A DNA stretch of 15,445 nt from an uncultured Selenomonas sp. (GCA_900552565.1 USAK01000039.1:1-15445); one strand, 5' to 3'; positions 6,801 to 14,530 are shown, counted from the first letter of the stretch. Notes: generated by a model not told the origin, from the letters alone. Numbers and translations are program-made.

Positions 6801-8003
6801 TCACAATTCTTGCACGCCCCGTTCTGCCGCGGCAATTTCGCGGATTTTCTCCTGATGCTTGAGTTCCTGCGCCTGATGCTTCAAAAGAGACCGCCGCGCC
6901 GCGAAGAATTTCGCGCACAGCAGGATGGCCACCACCGCCATATAGAGCAGGAAAGCCCCTAATTCCTTGGAGATATCGGCGAAACCGGCACCGCGCGCGA
7001 TGATGTCACGCACAAAATGATATTCCCAGGTCAGTGGAAACAGATGCGACAGATAAAGCACCCAGTCCGGATAAAAGGAAATCGGCCCCGTCGGACCGCC
7101 AAAAATGAAGCCGCCCGGAATAAAGAGAATCATGCGCGAAGACGCAATGCCCGGATTCGCCGCCGTCCAGCCAAACAGGACGCTGATCATGCCCACGGTC
7201 ATGACGTAAAAAATCTGCACGAACAAAAATGTCAGGAGACTCCCGGAAAACACCATATCGCCGGTCAGCCGCAAAATGGCCATGCCAAAGATGAACGACA
7301 CGGCGAGGCAGGCCCCGTAAGGCACAAGCCGCACAATGATATCCCACGGCGTTCCTTCGAGCAGTATCTGATCCAGTGCATGCGTCAGGCGCAGCCGCGG
7401 CACCATGCCAATGGTTGCAAACGTGAAAAACATCGAACCGAAGAAGAACAGGAAGCCCTGCACCTCGATATTGTAATTCGAACCATTTGGATTGAAAAGA
7501 TTGCGGTCCGCAAGACTTATCGTACCGCTGAGCGTATCGTTCGTACTGCCCGTATCGCCGGCTTCCGCCGCATTGTCAAGGCCGACAATCTCGTTGAGGG
7601 CAGACTTGACATCCGCCGTCTGCGCCGTATTCGTATTGTCATAGAATACGCCAATGTGATTGGCGGTTCCCGTATAGCGGTCCTTTTCCAGTCCGCGCGG
7701 GAAATAGACAACGGCCACGGCCTGGTCGCGGTAGAAAAGTTCCGTCGGGTTCACGGGCGTATTGAGTACAGCCGTAACTTTCATATACTCCGATGCATCG
7801 ATGCGGCTGGTCAGTTCATGGCTGTAAGCAGAGTTATCAAGGTCGATGACCGCGACTTTCGCATCGTGCGAGATATTGCTGCTGAGCATGAGACCGAGGA
7901 CGATACAGACAACCGCTGCGACCATCAGGCAGACTTTTTCATAGGGCATGCCCTGACCGGAAAACAGGAAGCGAAGTTCATCTCTTAGTGAATTCACGTT
8001 CAT
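6801..8003 (-). CDS. ABC-2 type transporter permease (YhhJ/YbhR-like)
   Basis: Inner-membrane permease of 400 residues. One membrane segment lies at 24-41, followed by a large extracytoplasmic domain (45-180) with the family pattern AVIDLDNSAYSHEL and FPRGLEKDRY. Five more segments lie near 183-202, 226-245, 255-278, 287-305 and 349-366; the tail after residue 370 is basic and helical. This is the ABC2_membrane_3/YhhJ-YbhR architecture, which normally works with an ATPase and an HlyD-type adaptor to export drugs or lipophilic compounds. The adaptor is directly upstream, overlapping by 26 bases (ATG at 8003; a GTG at 7997 is better spaced from GGGGTGA and is an alternative). No ATPase is encoded nearby, which is odd; a distant ATPase is possible. 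The substrate is unknown. Confidence 0.85.
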   Translation of the reverse strand: MNVNSLRDELRFLFSGQGMPYEKVCLMVAAVVCIVLGLMLSSNISHDAKVAVIDLDNSAYSHELTSRIDASEYMKVTAVLNTPVNPTELFYRDQAVAVVYFPRGLEKDRYTGTANHIGVFYDNTNTAQTADVKSALNEIVGLDNAAEAGDTGSTNDTLSGTISLADRNLFNPNGSNYNIEVQGFLFFFGSMFFTFATIGMVPRLRLTHALDQILLEGTPWDIIVRLVPYGACLAVSFIFGMAILRLTGDMVFSGSLLTFLFVQIFYVMTVGMISVLFGWTAANPGIASSRMILFIPGGFIFGGPTGPISFYPDWVLYLSHLFPLTWEYHFVRDIIARGAGFADISKELGAFLLYMAVVAILLCAKFFAARRSLLKHQAQELKHQEKIREIAAAERGVQEL

Positions 8004-9090
8004 TCACCCCAATCGTCATGCCCGGCGTCACACCTTCCTGCGGGTCAATGTAGATGCGGACCTGGAACGCCGTGAGGTCAGCCTGTCCTTTTTCACGCGA
8101 CTGCTTGAGGTCGGCAAAGCCCGGGGCCTTTGTCAAAAGCTTGATTGTGCCCGTCACCGTCTTATCCCCGGCCACGGTATGCCCCGTAATCGTATCGCCC
8201 TCGGAAAGTCCCTGCGCCTGCTTTTCGCTGATATAGATGTCATAATAGCTGCGATTGCTTTCCAATAGGACCACGGGCGTTCCTGCCGATACCATCTCGC
8301 CTTCCTTCGCGAGGACCTTGATGATGCGGCCATCTTCCGGAGCACGCAGGGCCAGGCGTTCCTTCTGGACTTCCAATTGTTTGAGCTGGACTTCAAGCGC
8401 CTGTTTCTGCTGCTGCAGGGCATCGATGTCATTGCTCATATTGCTGGCCGACTGGCGCTGCTGGGCAATTGTCGGCAGATTGAGGGAATCCGTATTGCCC
8501 GTATCCTGTGCGCCTGACAAAAGTTTATTTAAAAGTTCCTGCTGCTGCTCGACATTGGCCTCAGCGACATTAAGGGCCATTTCCGCATCATCGAGCTGGG
8601 ATTTCGCGATAGCCCCGGCATCGAGAAGGTCCGACTTGCGGTTATAATCGATACGGCTGTTTTTGAGCGTTGCCTGTGCTGACGCTACGGCCGCTCGCTG
8701 CTGGTCAATCTGACGGAAACTCTGCTGTTCGTCATTATCGGCTTTCATGAAATTGACCGCCTGCGAGCCGCCCGTCGAGCGAATCTGCGCATCGAGCTGG
8801 GCAATCTGGGCTTTGGTCTTCTCAATGGAAAGGTCCGTATCCGTCGCATCGAGCTCCATGATGACATCGCCGGCCTTGACCGTGTCTCCTTCCTTAACCG
8901 CTTCATTCACCAGACGGCCATTCACGCTGTCGAACGACATCTTGACCTGCTCGGCCGTCAGGATGCCCTCTTTTTTCTCCATGCCAAGTGCCACGGCATC
9001 ATTGCCTTTGTACATCAGCAGGATGCCCGCAATGACCGGCAGGGCAATAAATACCGCTCCCGTGCGCAAAGCCTTTTGTCTCGTATTCAT
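7978..9090 (-). CDS. HlyD/EmrA-type membrane fusion (periplasmic adaptor) protein
   Basis: A 370-residue efflux adaptor. It has a single N-terminal membrane anchor (residues ~10-27) and a first half-lipoyl domain (~45-80: VNGRLVNEAVKEGDTVKAGDVIMELD). A long Gln/Ala-rich coiled-coil hairpin (~85-255) follows, then a second half-lipoyl domain (RAPEDGRIIKVLAKEGEMVSAGTPVVLLES) and a C-terminal beta-barrel portion. It links an inner-membrane pump to an outer-membrane channel in two-membrane bacteria. GGGGGA lies about 7 bases before the ATG, which overlaps the MarR stop by 4 bases (ATGA). Its partner is the ABC-2 permease downstream. No outer-membrane channel gene is present here. Confidence 0.92.
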   Translation of the reverse strand: MNTRQKALRTGAVFIALPVIAGILLMYKGNDAVALGMEKKEGILTAEQVKMSFDSVNGRLVNEAVKEGDTVKAGDVIMELDATDTDLSIEKTKAQIAQLDAQIRSTGGSQAVNFMKADNDEQQSFRQIDQQRAAVASAQATLKNSRIDYNRKSDLLDAGAIAKSQLDDAEMALNVAEANVEQQQELLNKLLSGAQDTGNTDSLNLPTIAQQRQSASNMSNDIDALQQQKQALEVQLKQLEVQKERLALRAPEDGRIIKVLAKEGEMVSAGTPVVLLESNRSYYDIYISEKQAQGLSEGDTITGHTVAGDKTVTGTIKLLTKAPGFADLKQSREKGQADLTAFQVRIYIDPQEGVTPGMTIGVNEREFTKR

Positions 9091-9611
9091 ATCATTTCCC
9101 CCTGATATCCTTCCACCAATTCTTCCGCGCTGCCCGACATTTTCTTAAGCAGGCGAATCAGCTCCTTCTGTTCGTCTTCCGTAAGCCGCTCCATGAGTTT
9201 GGTGACGCGCAGATAATGCGGCGGCAGGACCTCATCCATAAAAGCACGGCCCTTATCTGTCAGGCAGATGAGTTTTTTGCGTGCGTCTTCCGGAGCCTGC
9301 TTGATGACAATATCGCCGTCACGTGCCATACGCATGAGCATGTTGCTGATGGTCGCTTTCGTCACGCCGACTTTTGCCGCGATTTCTGAAGGAGCAAGGC
9401 CCTGCGGATTCTGATGCAGGACAATGAGCGTACAGAATTTCCCTTCCGACAGATGATACTCCCGCTGCAGTATATCAAGAATGCTCCGCTGCACATCTTC
9501 TCCGGCCTGCTTGACTTCAAGCATGGCGATGACTGCGGCCGGCTTAATTTCCGGTACGATTTTTTTATGATGTTCAAGCTCTTCCCAGCTGGGGATAAGT
9601 TCCCGCTTCAC
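9087..9611 (-). CDS. MarR-family transcriptional regulator
   Basis: A 174-residue dimeric winged-helix regulator. The helix-turn-helix is at about residues 72-97 (GLAPSEIAAKVGVTKATISNMLMRM), the wing at 98-118 (DGDIVIKQAPEDARKKLICLT) with the conserved D-R pair, and helices on both sides form the dimer interface. It starts with GTG at 9611, supported by GGAGG (9619-9623) 7 bases upstream; the length is typical for the family plus a ~25-residue N-terminal extension. It is the first gene of the efflux operon and overlaps the adaptor gene by 4 bases. The perfect inverted repeat over its promoter strongly suggests it represses its own operon and releases it on binding a toxic ligand, which I cannot identify. 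Confidence 0.93.
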   Translation of the reverse strand: MKRELIPSWEELEHHKKIVPEIKPAAVIAMLEVKQAGEDVQRSILDILQREYHLSEGKFCTLIVLHQNPQGLAPSEIAAKVGVTKATISNMLMRMARDGDIVIKQAPEDARKKLICLTDKGRAFMDEVLPPHYLRVTKLMERLTEDEQKELIRLLKKMSGSAEELVEGYQGEMI

Positions 9612-9624
9612 GATGATTCCTCCA

Positions 9625-9658
9625 TATAATATTAGTTAGATTGCTAACTAATATTATA
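9625..9658. promoter_or_regulatory. Perfect 15-bp inverted repeat, candidate MarR operator
   Basis: Arms 9625-9639 and 9644-9658 are perfectly complementary around a 4-base spacer (ATTG). The core TTAGTTAG-N4-CTAACTAA resembles the TTAG...CTAA operators of MarR/SlyA-type regulators. It covers the -10 box and expected start site of the MarR promoter, so bound repressor would block polymerase. Confidence 0.85.
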
Positions 9659-9681
9659 GTTTTTTCCCAACAAATTGTCAA
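9653..9681 (-). promoter_or_regulatory. Consensus sigma-70 promoter of the MarR-efflux operon
   Basis: On the minus strand TTGACA (9681-9676) and TATAAT (9658-9653) match both consensus hexamers exactly, with 17 bases between. The start is expected near 9646, inside the operator repeat. Such a strong promoter fits an operon that must be held off by a repressor. Confidence 0.88.
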
Positions 9682-9692
9682 AAGACATAAAA

Positions 9693-9729
9693 AAAGAACC
9701 TCTGTACACTCATCATACAGAAGTTCTTT
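9693..9729 (-). terminator. Intrinsic terminator after the EAL/GGDEF pseudogene
   Basis: Arms 9693-9706 and 9716-9729 pair over 14 positions with one mismatch and a 9-base loop, followed on the minus strand by seven Ts. It lies 11 bases after the stop at 9741 and insulates the MarR promoter from upstream transcription. Confidence 0.88.
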
Positions 9730-9740
9730 CAAATGATAAT

Positions 9741-11513
9741 TCATGATTTTCGCTGCCGCCTGCCCAGTACGGCCTTCAGGATGTTCGGATAAAAATCCGC
9801 CTCATCCTGCGGATAGATGGTATGCAGGTCGACAAACAGCGTACAGCTGCGCTGGCAAAAATGATGAATGCTCTCAACGGCCTGACGCAGACGCTGTTCC
9901 AGCTCTTTGACAGTCTCCGGTGAGCTGTACTGATAAAATACGAGGAACTGGTCGCGTGCATAGCGGCCGGCAGCGGCACTCTGCCCTAAGGTATGCCGGA
10001 TTTCCTCAGCAATCGTCCGCAGGAGCTCATCGCCGGCAGTCTCGCCATAGCGGCGCAGCAGACGGTCAGCGGCACGAATCTTGACGAAGATTACGGCGAA
10101 AGCTCGAGGTTCCAAGCGGTATTCATCCATATACTGCATGAACAGGGATATTTTCCGGCATCAGCGTATACTGCCGGATGCCCAGTGCCTGTCCATACTG
10201 CATAATATCCTGTGCATCGGATACACGCACGACACAGAAAAAGATATCCTGCGTACTGCTGGCCATGCGGGCCACGCGATGCGTCTTCCATACGAGCGAG
10301 CCGTCAGCCTCAATGGAACGAAATGCTTCCGCAATGCTGTTCATCTTCGCCTTTTCTACACGTGCCTTGAGTGTCTTGAGGTCAAAAAAGGCAACAAAGC
10401 GCTTCTTATCCGCCGGATGAATGAGCTCATCATGATACCGCTGCAGCGTTTCCGCCAGAGGCAGCTTGCGCAGACCGGATTTTAACTTTGGCTGCGTCAG
10501 AAGAATCATTTCCCGCGTGGTCAAATTCAGCGTCGCTACGCGGTCATACAAGTAAAACAGATTGCGCAGCAAAAACGCGGGGCGAAAGAGGTCGCCCTCG
10601 TGCGATACCTTATACAGATGACACTGAACGGAAATCAGGTAGCGGCCATTGTACGAAATGACGCGATGGCAGTTCATCATGAGAAAATCCCCATTGAGCG
10701 GATAGGCAAGTTCCTCATCATTGCCTGACGTCATGACACGCCAGAGACCGCGCTGCAGATAGCGCGTGGCCGGCTGGTGCAGAGAATTGAGCTGCTGCTC
10801 CCACGCATCACGTTCCTTTTCCTCGCCATGCCATAGAACCTCGCGGCATTTATCATTGGCAAACATGATATGATACGCATGATTGCGGAATTCGACGAGC
10901 AAAAGCGGCTGTCCCGTGAGAAAGTCCACTTCCATGATGGCATCGTAATACGGCTTCCAGCAGCTCAGCTCAATCTCAATACCCTTTTCCTGGCAGTTAT
11001 GAATGGTCTCGTCATAGGGCCGTGGCCGGCCAAGATAATAGCCCTGAATCTTTTCACAGCCAATCTCGCGCAGGAATTCAAACTGTTCTTTTGTTTCCAC
11101 GCCTTCGGCCAGCGTCCTGTTGCCGATGCGCTTATCCATTGCGATGATGGAAATAATGATATCGCGGGCCCGCTGCGTGTCGCTTTTCAGAAAGGCCATG
11201 TCCATCTTGAGGACGTCAAAACGCTGGTCCTTGAGGAGCGCGCCATATTGCGGCAAATTTCCTCAATGAGGAAGGCGTCCAGATTATGGATGAGTTTATG
11301 CTGTTCCAGAATCGCGATGAAAAACGGCGGCGTCAAAAAGCCCCAATACGGGTCATCCCAGCGCGCCAGAGCTTCCATGGCACAGAGCTTGCCCGAAATG
11401 GTCCGCACGATAGGCTGATAATAGACACGGCACCATTTTTTCTCGATGGCCTCGTCAAGATGTTCAATGACATACAACGCCGGCATGTCAATCTGCCTGC
11501 GTTTTTTCCTCAT
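9741..11513 (-). pseudogene. Broken EAL-PAS-GGDEF cyclic-di-GMP signalling protein
   Basis: Three reading-frame pieces are parts of one gene. Piece 1 (11513 to ~11250) gives the start of an EAL phosphodiesterase domain: YYQPIVRTISGKLCAMEALARW and an intact EAL motif. At ~11250 the sequence jumps directly to LLKDQRFDVLKMDMAFL in another frame, so roughly 100 residues are missing, including the NLS, E-x-TE and DDFG catalytic motifs. Piece 2 (~11250 to 10140) continues with LAEGVET and QGYYLGRP, then two PAS-like segments. At ~10140 a single missing base stops this frame (PENIPVHAVYG), and piece 3 (10139-9741) resumes at MQYMDEYRLEPRAF as a GGDEF-type domain. Its signature is ARDQF, so it was probably a non-catalytic or sensory GGDEF. 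The ATG overlaps the DUF362 stop by 4 bases. A sequencing error could explain one lesion, hardly both. Confidence 0.85.
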
Positions 11514-12634
11514 TTAAGTGTCACCAATTCATAGTCTCTCGTGCCCATGCCGATTTTTTCTGCATGCTCGAGCGTTTCCTTCCAATGAATGTTTGGGTTG
11601 TTATCGAGGAAGTTATCATGATGATGATGCCAATCCGGCTTAGCGAGGTTATCTGCAAGCTGACTGTTCGGCAGCGGCGCGGCCTTGAGGCAGGCATCGG
11701 CACAGGCCTGGTCGAGGGCGACGGGGTCAAACGAGGCAAACATGCCCTGGTCCGGCAGAATCGGTGCATCATTTTCACCATGGCAGTCGCAGTTCGGCGA
11801 GATGTCGCGGACAATATTGATATGGAAGCACGGACGGTCCTGTACGACGGCCTGAGCGTATTCTGCCATTTTGCGGTCCAGAAGGTCCCCCGCATCCCAC
11901 TGTTCATTGCGGATGGCATCATACGAGCAGGCGCCGATGCAGCGGCCGCAGCCCTTGCAGAGGTCCTTATGGATATGTGCTTTATTATTTTCATACGTGA
12001 TGGCATTTGAGCCGCATTCTTTCGCGCATTTGCGGCAGCCGCGGCAAAGCTCTTCTTTAACGATGCATTTGCCCGACGAATGCTGTTCCATCTTGCCGGC
12101 ACGGCTGCCGCAGCCCATGCCGATATTCTTGATGGCACCGCCAAAGCCCGTGGCTTCGTGGCCCTTGAAATGTGCGAGGCTGATGAAGACGTCAGCATCC
12201 ATGATGGCACGGCCAATCTTCGCCTTCTTGATGTACTCGCCGTTCTTTACCGGCACTTCGACATCATCCGTACCGCGCAGGCCGTCGCCAATGATAATCT
12301 GGCAGCCCGTCGTCGTCGTATTGAAGCCATTGAGGTTCGCACAGTCCATATGCTCGAGTGCATGTTTGCGGCTGCCCGGATAGAGCGTATTGCAGTCCGT
12401 CAGGAACGGCATGCCGCCCTGCTCTTTGACAAGATCGGCAACGACTTTCGCATACTGCGGACGCAGATAGGCCATATTGCCCAGCTCACCAAAATGCATC
12501 TTGATGGCGACGAATTTGCCGTCCATATCGATATTTTTCATGCTCGCTGCAATGCAGAGCGTTTTAAGTTTCTGCATGATATTGCGGCCGACCGGCACAC
12601 GGAAATCCGTAAAATAAACTTTCGCCTTTGCCAT
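11510..12634 (-). CDS. DUF362 protein with two [4Fe-4S] ferredoxin clusters
   Basis: A 374-residue protein of the DUF362 family, biochemical role unknown. The DUF362 part spans about residues 1-185 and resumes at ~240-340 (VFISLAHFKGHEATGFGGAIKNIGMGCGSRAGK; FDPVALDQACADACL). A double ferredoxin insert carries Cys197/200/203/207 and Cys226/229/232/236; neither set has the proline that usually follows the last cysteine. The tail contains a His-rich stretch (DWHHHHDN). The ATG at 12634 follows GGAGGG by 6 bases. It is cytoplasmic by lack of a signal and likely takes part in electron transfer in anaerobic metabolism. It is transcribed from its own promoter and is followed by the broken EAL gene with an ATGA overlap. 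Confidence 0.9.
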   Translation of the reverse strand: MAKAKVYFTDFRVPVGRNIMQKLKTLCIAASMKNIDMDGKFVAIKMHFGELGNMAYLRPQYAKVVADLVKEQGGMPFLTDCNTLYPGSRKHALEHMDCANLNGFNTTTTGCQIIIGDGLRGTDDVEVPVKNGEYIKKAKIGRAIMDADVFISLAHFKGHEATGFGGAIKNIGMGCGSRAGKMEQHSSGKCIVKEELCRGCRKCAKECGSNAITYENNKAHIHKDLCKGCGRCIGACSYDAIRNEQWDAGDLLDRKMAEYAQAVVQDRPCFHINIVRDISPNCDCHGENDAPILPDQGMFASFDPVALDQACADACLKAAPLPNSQLADNLAKPDWHHHHDNFLDNNPNIHWKETLEHAEKIGMGTRDYELVTLK

Positions 12635-12666
12635 GATATTCCCTCCAAAATATAAATCCTGCCTCT

Positions 12667-12695
12667 ATTTTACACAAAAATAAAACGAGTCTCAA
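12667..12695 (-). promoter_or_regulatory. Candidate promoter of the DUF362 gene
   Basis: Minus-strand TTGAGA (12695-12690) and TAAAAT (12672-12667) are 17 bases apart, about 30 bases before the DUF362 start codon. It lies downstream of the candidate small RNA, so the two can be independent transcripts. Confidence 0.65.
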
Positions 12696-12799
12696 ATGCC
12701 AAATGTCCCAACTTTCATATTCAAGCCCTGAAATTGAATCCTTAGTTAAGGTTGGGTTTGAATTCGGCACGACCCGTCCATTTTCCTTTAATATAGCCA

Positions 12800-12997
12800 A
12801 TAAGACATAAAATAACCATCAGCAGCTTTCTCGTCACCGCTGATGGTTATCTGTGAGATAGAAACCTTCCAATCAAGTAATTCATGTGATACGACTTGTT
12901 CCACTTGGACTCGTTAACTAGCCCATTGGACTCTCCTCCATCCTGAGTAAGTAAATCGGCTGTCTGGAAAGGGTGAACCTTACCTTTCCTTGGCTTA
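12800..12997 (-). ncRNA. Candidate small structured RNA, class unknown
   Basis: The stretch 12635-13049 has no convincing protein gene. Within it, a good promoter (13003-13031) faces left, and a terminator-like hairpin lies about 150 bases downstream (arms 12812-12823 and 12839-12850, 12 perfect bp). The tail after the hairpin is only moderately T-rich. Between them are a 5' hairpin (arms 12966-12972 and 12983-12989), a repeated GAGTCCAA (12905-12912 and 12926-12933, complement TTGGACTC on plus), and short open frames of 7-12 codons without ribosome binding sites. The 5' end (AGCCAA) can pair with sequence just past the hairpin (TTGGCT). Size and layout (about 190 nt, own promoter and terminator) fit a free-standing regulator such as 6S RNA, but I could not match any known consensus. 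It might instead be a leader of the DUF362 gene. Confidence 0.45.
12812..12850 (-). terminator. Terminator-like hairpin at the end of the candidate RNA
   Basis: A perfect 12-bp stem (ATAACCATCAGC / GCTGATGGTTAT) encloses a 15-base loop. The minus-strand tail is TTTATGTCTTATT, weaker than a standard U-tract. Confidence 0.55.
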
Positions 12998-13002
12998 TCT
13001 TT

Positions 13003-13031
13003 ATATTACCGTATGGAAGGGAAAAAGTCAA
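13003..13031 (-). promoter_or_regulatory. Sigma-70-like promoter of the candidate small RNA
   Basis: Minus-strand TTGACT (13031-13026) and TAATAT (13008-13003) are separated by exactly 17 bases. It starts 19 bases past the lipase stop and points into a region without a gene. Confidence 0.65.
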
Positions 13032-13049
13032 GATTATTTTTAGAAAATT

Positions 13050-14453
13050 TCATGTATTCTGTACTCCGAATACTGTATCAACATCCTGCAGGGTCAGGAA
13101 CTGCAGATAAAGCACGGCTTCCAAGGGCGTCATGCGGCTGGCCGTCGTACTCTTTGACTCCGCTGCCAGCAGATTGCCTTTTGTATCGTAGACCGCGGTT
13201 TCCAAAATGACGCGGAAATTATATTCTTCTTTGCGAAGGCGCTGCGTCGTCATGACCTGCTGCACGACGTAACGGCTGCCGGCCTGCTGTGCGTTCTGAC
13301 AAAGTTCCGTGAGACTTTTGCCGTCAGTTGCCGAAGCCAGACGGCAGGATGAATATTTCCCCTGCCAGGAATCTTCAAGCATCATTTGGGCATAGGACGA
13401 ATCTTCGGCCAGCAGCGGGTCCATATGGATTTGCAGAGGAGCGACAAAAATCTCGCCTGCGGCGCGTTTAGGCGTACCGGCTAAGAGCTTTCCTGCAGAG
13501 CCAGCCATTGCCCCCGACAGCTTCAAATCCAGATAACTGCGCAGGGCGTCGTCGAGGTAGACGACCATTTCATGTTCAAAGCGTGCTGAGCTGCGGTTCT
13601 GCTGCCAGCGTTCCTTCGTGCCAAACTGGACGTAGCGCGTGCCGAGTGACTGCAGGGCTGCGGCCACGGGGTCGCCGTCCATGACCACGCGCGTCAACTG
13701 CATCTTATGCTCATAACGGCGGGCAAAACGTTCGTCGCCAACAGCCGGTGCACCAAAGGTAATGACGCGCAGCTGCTCGGGCTGTACGCCCATATCGCTG
13801 AGCCGTGCTGCCGTGAGCGTCGCCGCCGCGCCGCCGAGGCTGTGCCCGGTCAGGATGAGAATTTCGTCGGAATGAAGCCTGAGTTCATCTGCAAAAAGCT
13901 CCCCCATGGTCCGGCCCTCTTGATTCCCTGCCACGGGCGTCTGGAAAAGTGCCGTCATCGTGTAATCATCAAACCCTTTATGCACCAATGGATAAGAGGC
14001 ATACGCCTCCGCGCTGCGATCTCCCTGAGCGATTTTTGAAAACTCCTTCGGCGTCGTACCGCCAAATGGCACAGCCTTCGTACGCAGGTCTACCTTGGCA
14101 TCGCGAAGATTCTCTGTTCCTGGAAAAGCCAGCAGGAGGACCTTATGCCCATCAGTCAATTCTTTCGTAACGAGATGATAACGCCCATCGGCAGCCGAAG
14201 TCAACTGCTGATGACTGTCAAAATGCCAGCCAGTTTCTGTCAGCCAGGAACGTGCTAGTAGACTTAGTTCATCCGAATACGAGGCCAGAGACACCAGTGA
14301 TGCAGTCAATTCCAGTTCCTGTTCGCTGCCTTTGCTGACTTCTTCTTCCGCTGCATTGACTTTTAACGGCAGACAAGCACAGAAGAACAAAGCCAAGCAG
14401 AGCAGGAAGAGATTCATAGACAAGAAGCTGCGCCGCAGCCGCATTCGCCGCAT
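13050..14453 (-). CDS. Secreted class 3 lipase (alpha/beta hydrolase)
   Basis: An exported esterase/lipase of 467 residues. A signal peptide spans residues 1-34: basic MRRMRLRRS, hydrophobic core, cleavage probably after VNA. The Lipase_3 core runs from about 50 to 310: PGTE with a VHKGFDDY segment, the nucleophile elbow GHSLGG with Ser205, VITFGAPAVGDERFA, the acid residue in GDP (Asp261), and a His in FEHEMVVYL (His294) that can complete the triad. The C-terminal ~160 residues have no motif I recognise; the sequence includes an internal Gln/Ala-rich stretch and ends with VFGVQNT. ATG at 14453 is chosen over one at 14471 because AAGGGAG sits 8 bases upstream of it. It follows the tRNA terminator closely with no clear promoter of its own. 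The true ester substrate is unknown. Confidence 0.88.
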   Translation of the reverse strand: MRRMRLRRSFLSMNLFLLCLALFFCACLPLKVNAAEEEVSKGSEQELELTASLVSLASYSDELSLLARSWLTETGWHFDSHQQLTSAADGRYHLVTKELTDGHKVLLLAFPGTENLRDAKVDLRTKAVPFGGTTPKEFSKIAQGDRSAEAYASYPLVHKGFDDYTMTALFQTPVAGNQEGRTMGELFADELRLHSDEILILTGHSLGGAAATLTAARLSDMGVQPEQLRVITFGAPAVGDERFARRYEHKMQLTRVVMDGDPVAAALQSLGTRYVQFGTKERWQQNRSSARFEHEMVVYLDDALRSYLDLKLSGAMAGSAGKLLAGTPKRAAGEIFVAPLQIHMDPLLAEDSSYAQMMLEDSWQGKYSSCRLASATDGKSLTELCQNAQQAGSRYVVQQVMTTQRLRKEEYNFRVILETAVYDTKGNLLAAESKSTTASRMTPLEAVLYLQFLTLQDVDTVFGVQNT

Positions 14454-14494
14454 AGAGATTTCTCCCTTCATTTATATTGTATTTAGATGCAGAA

Positions 14495-14520
14495 AAAGCT
14501 CAGATATTACTCTGAGCTTT
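14495..14520 (-). terminator. Intrinsic terminator of the tRNA operon
   Basis: Arms 14495-14504 and 14511-14520 form a perfect 10-bp stem with a 6-base loop. The minus strand continues with Ts (through 14493). It lies 10 bases after the last tRNA and just upstream of the lipase start. Confidence 0.85.
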
Positions 14521-14530
14521 AAATTTCGAA

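Noticed and set aside
12755..12780. Minus-strand GGGTCGTG string reminiscent of the ZTP riboswitch core
   Set aside because: The second conserved block (CCGCCTGGGC) is not found downstream, so the match is most likely chance.
12564..12800. Minus-strand 78-codon frame across the DUF362 promoter and start
   Set aside because: It has no ribosome binding site, overlaps a promoter and the DUF362 start in another frame, and shows no recognisable motif.
12720..12840. Short minus-strand frame reading KLLMVILCLIGYIKGKW and onward, possibly a small membrane peptide or transposase remnant
   Set aside because: It begins inside the terminator-like hairpin, lacks a good ribosome binding site, and I could not tie it to any insertion-sequence protein; no terminal repeats are present.
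12895..12960. Minus-strand GGAGGAGAGTCC resembling the RNase P RNA signature GAGGAAAGTCC
   Set aside because: The other universally conserved RNase P blocks are absent and the region is too short.
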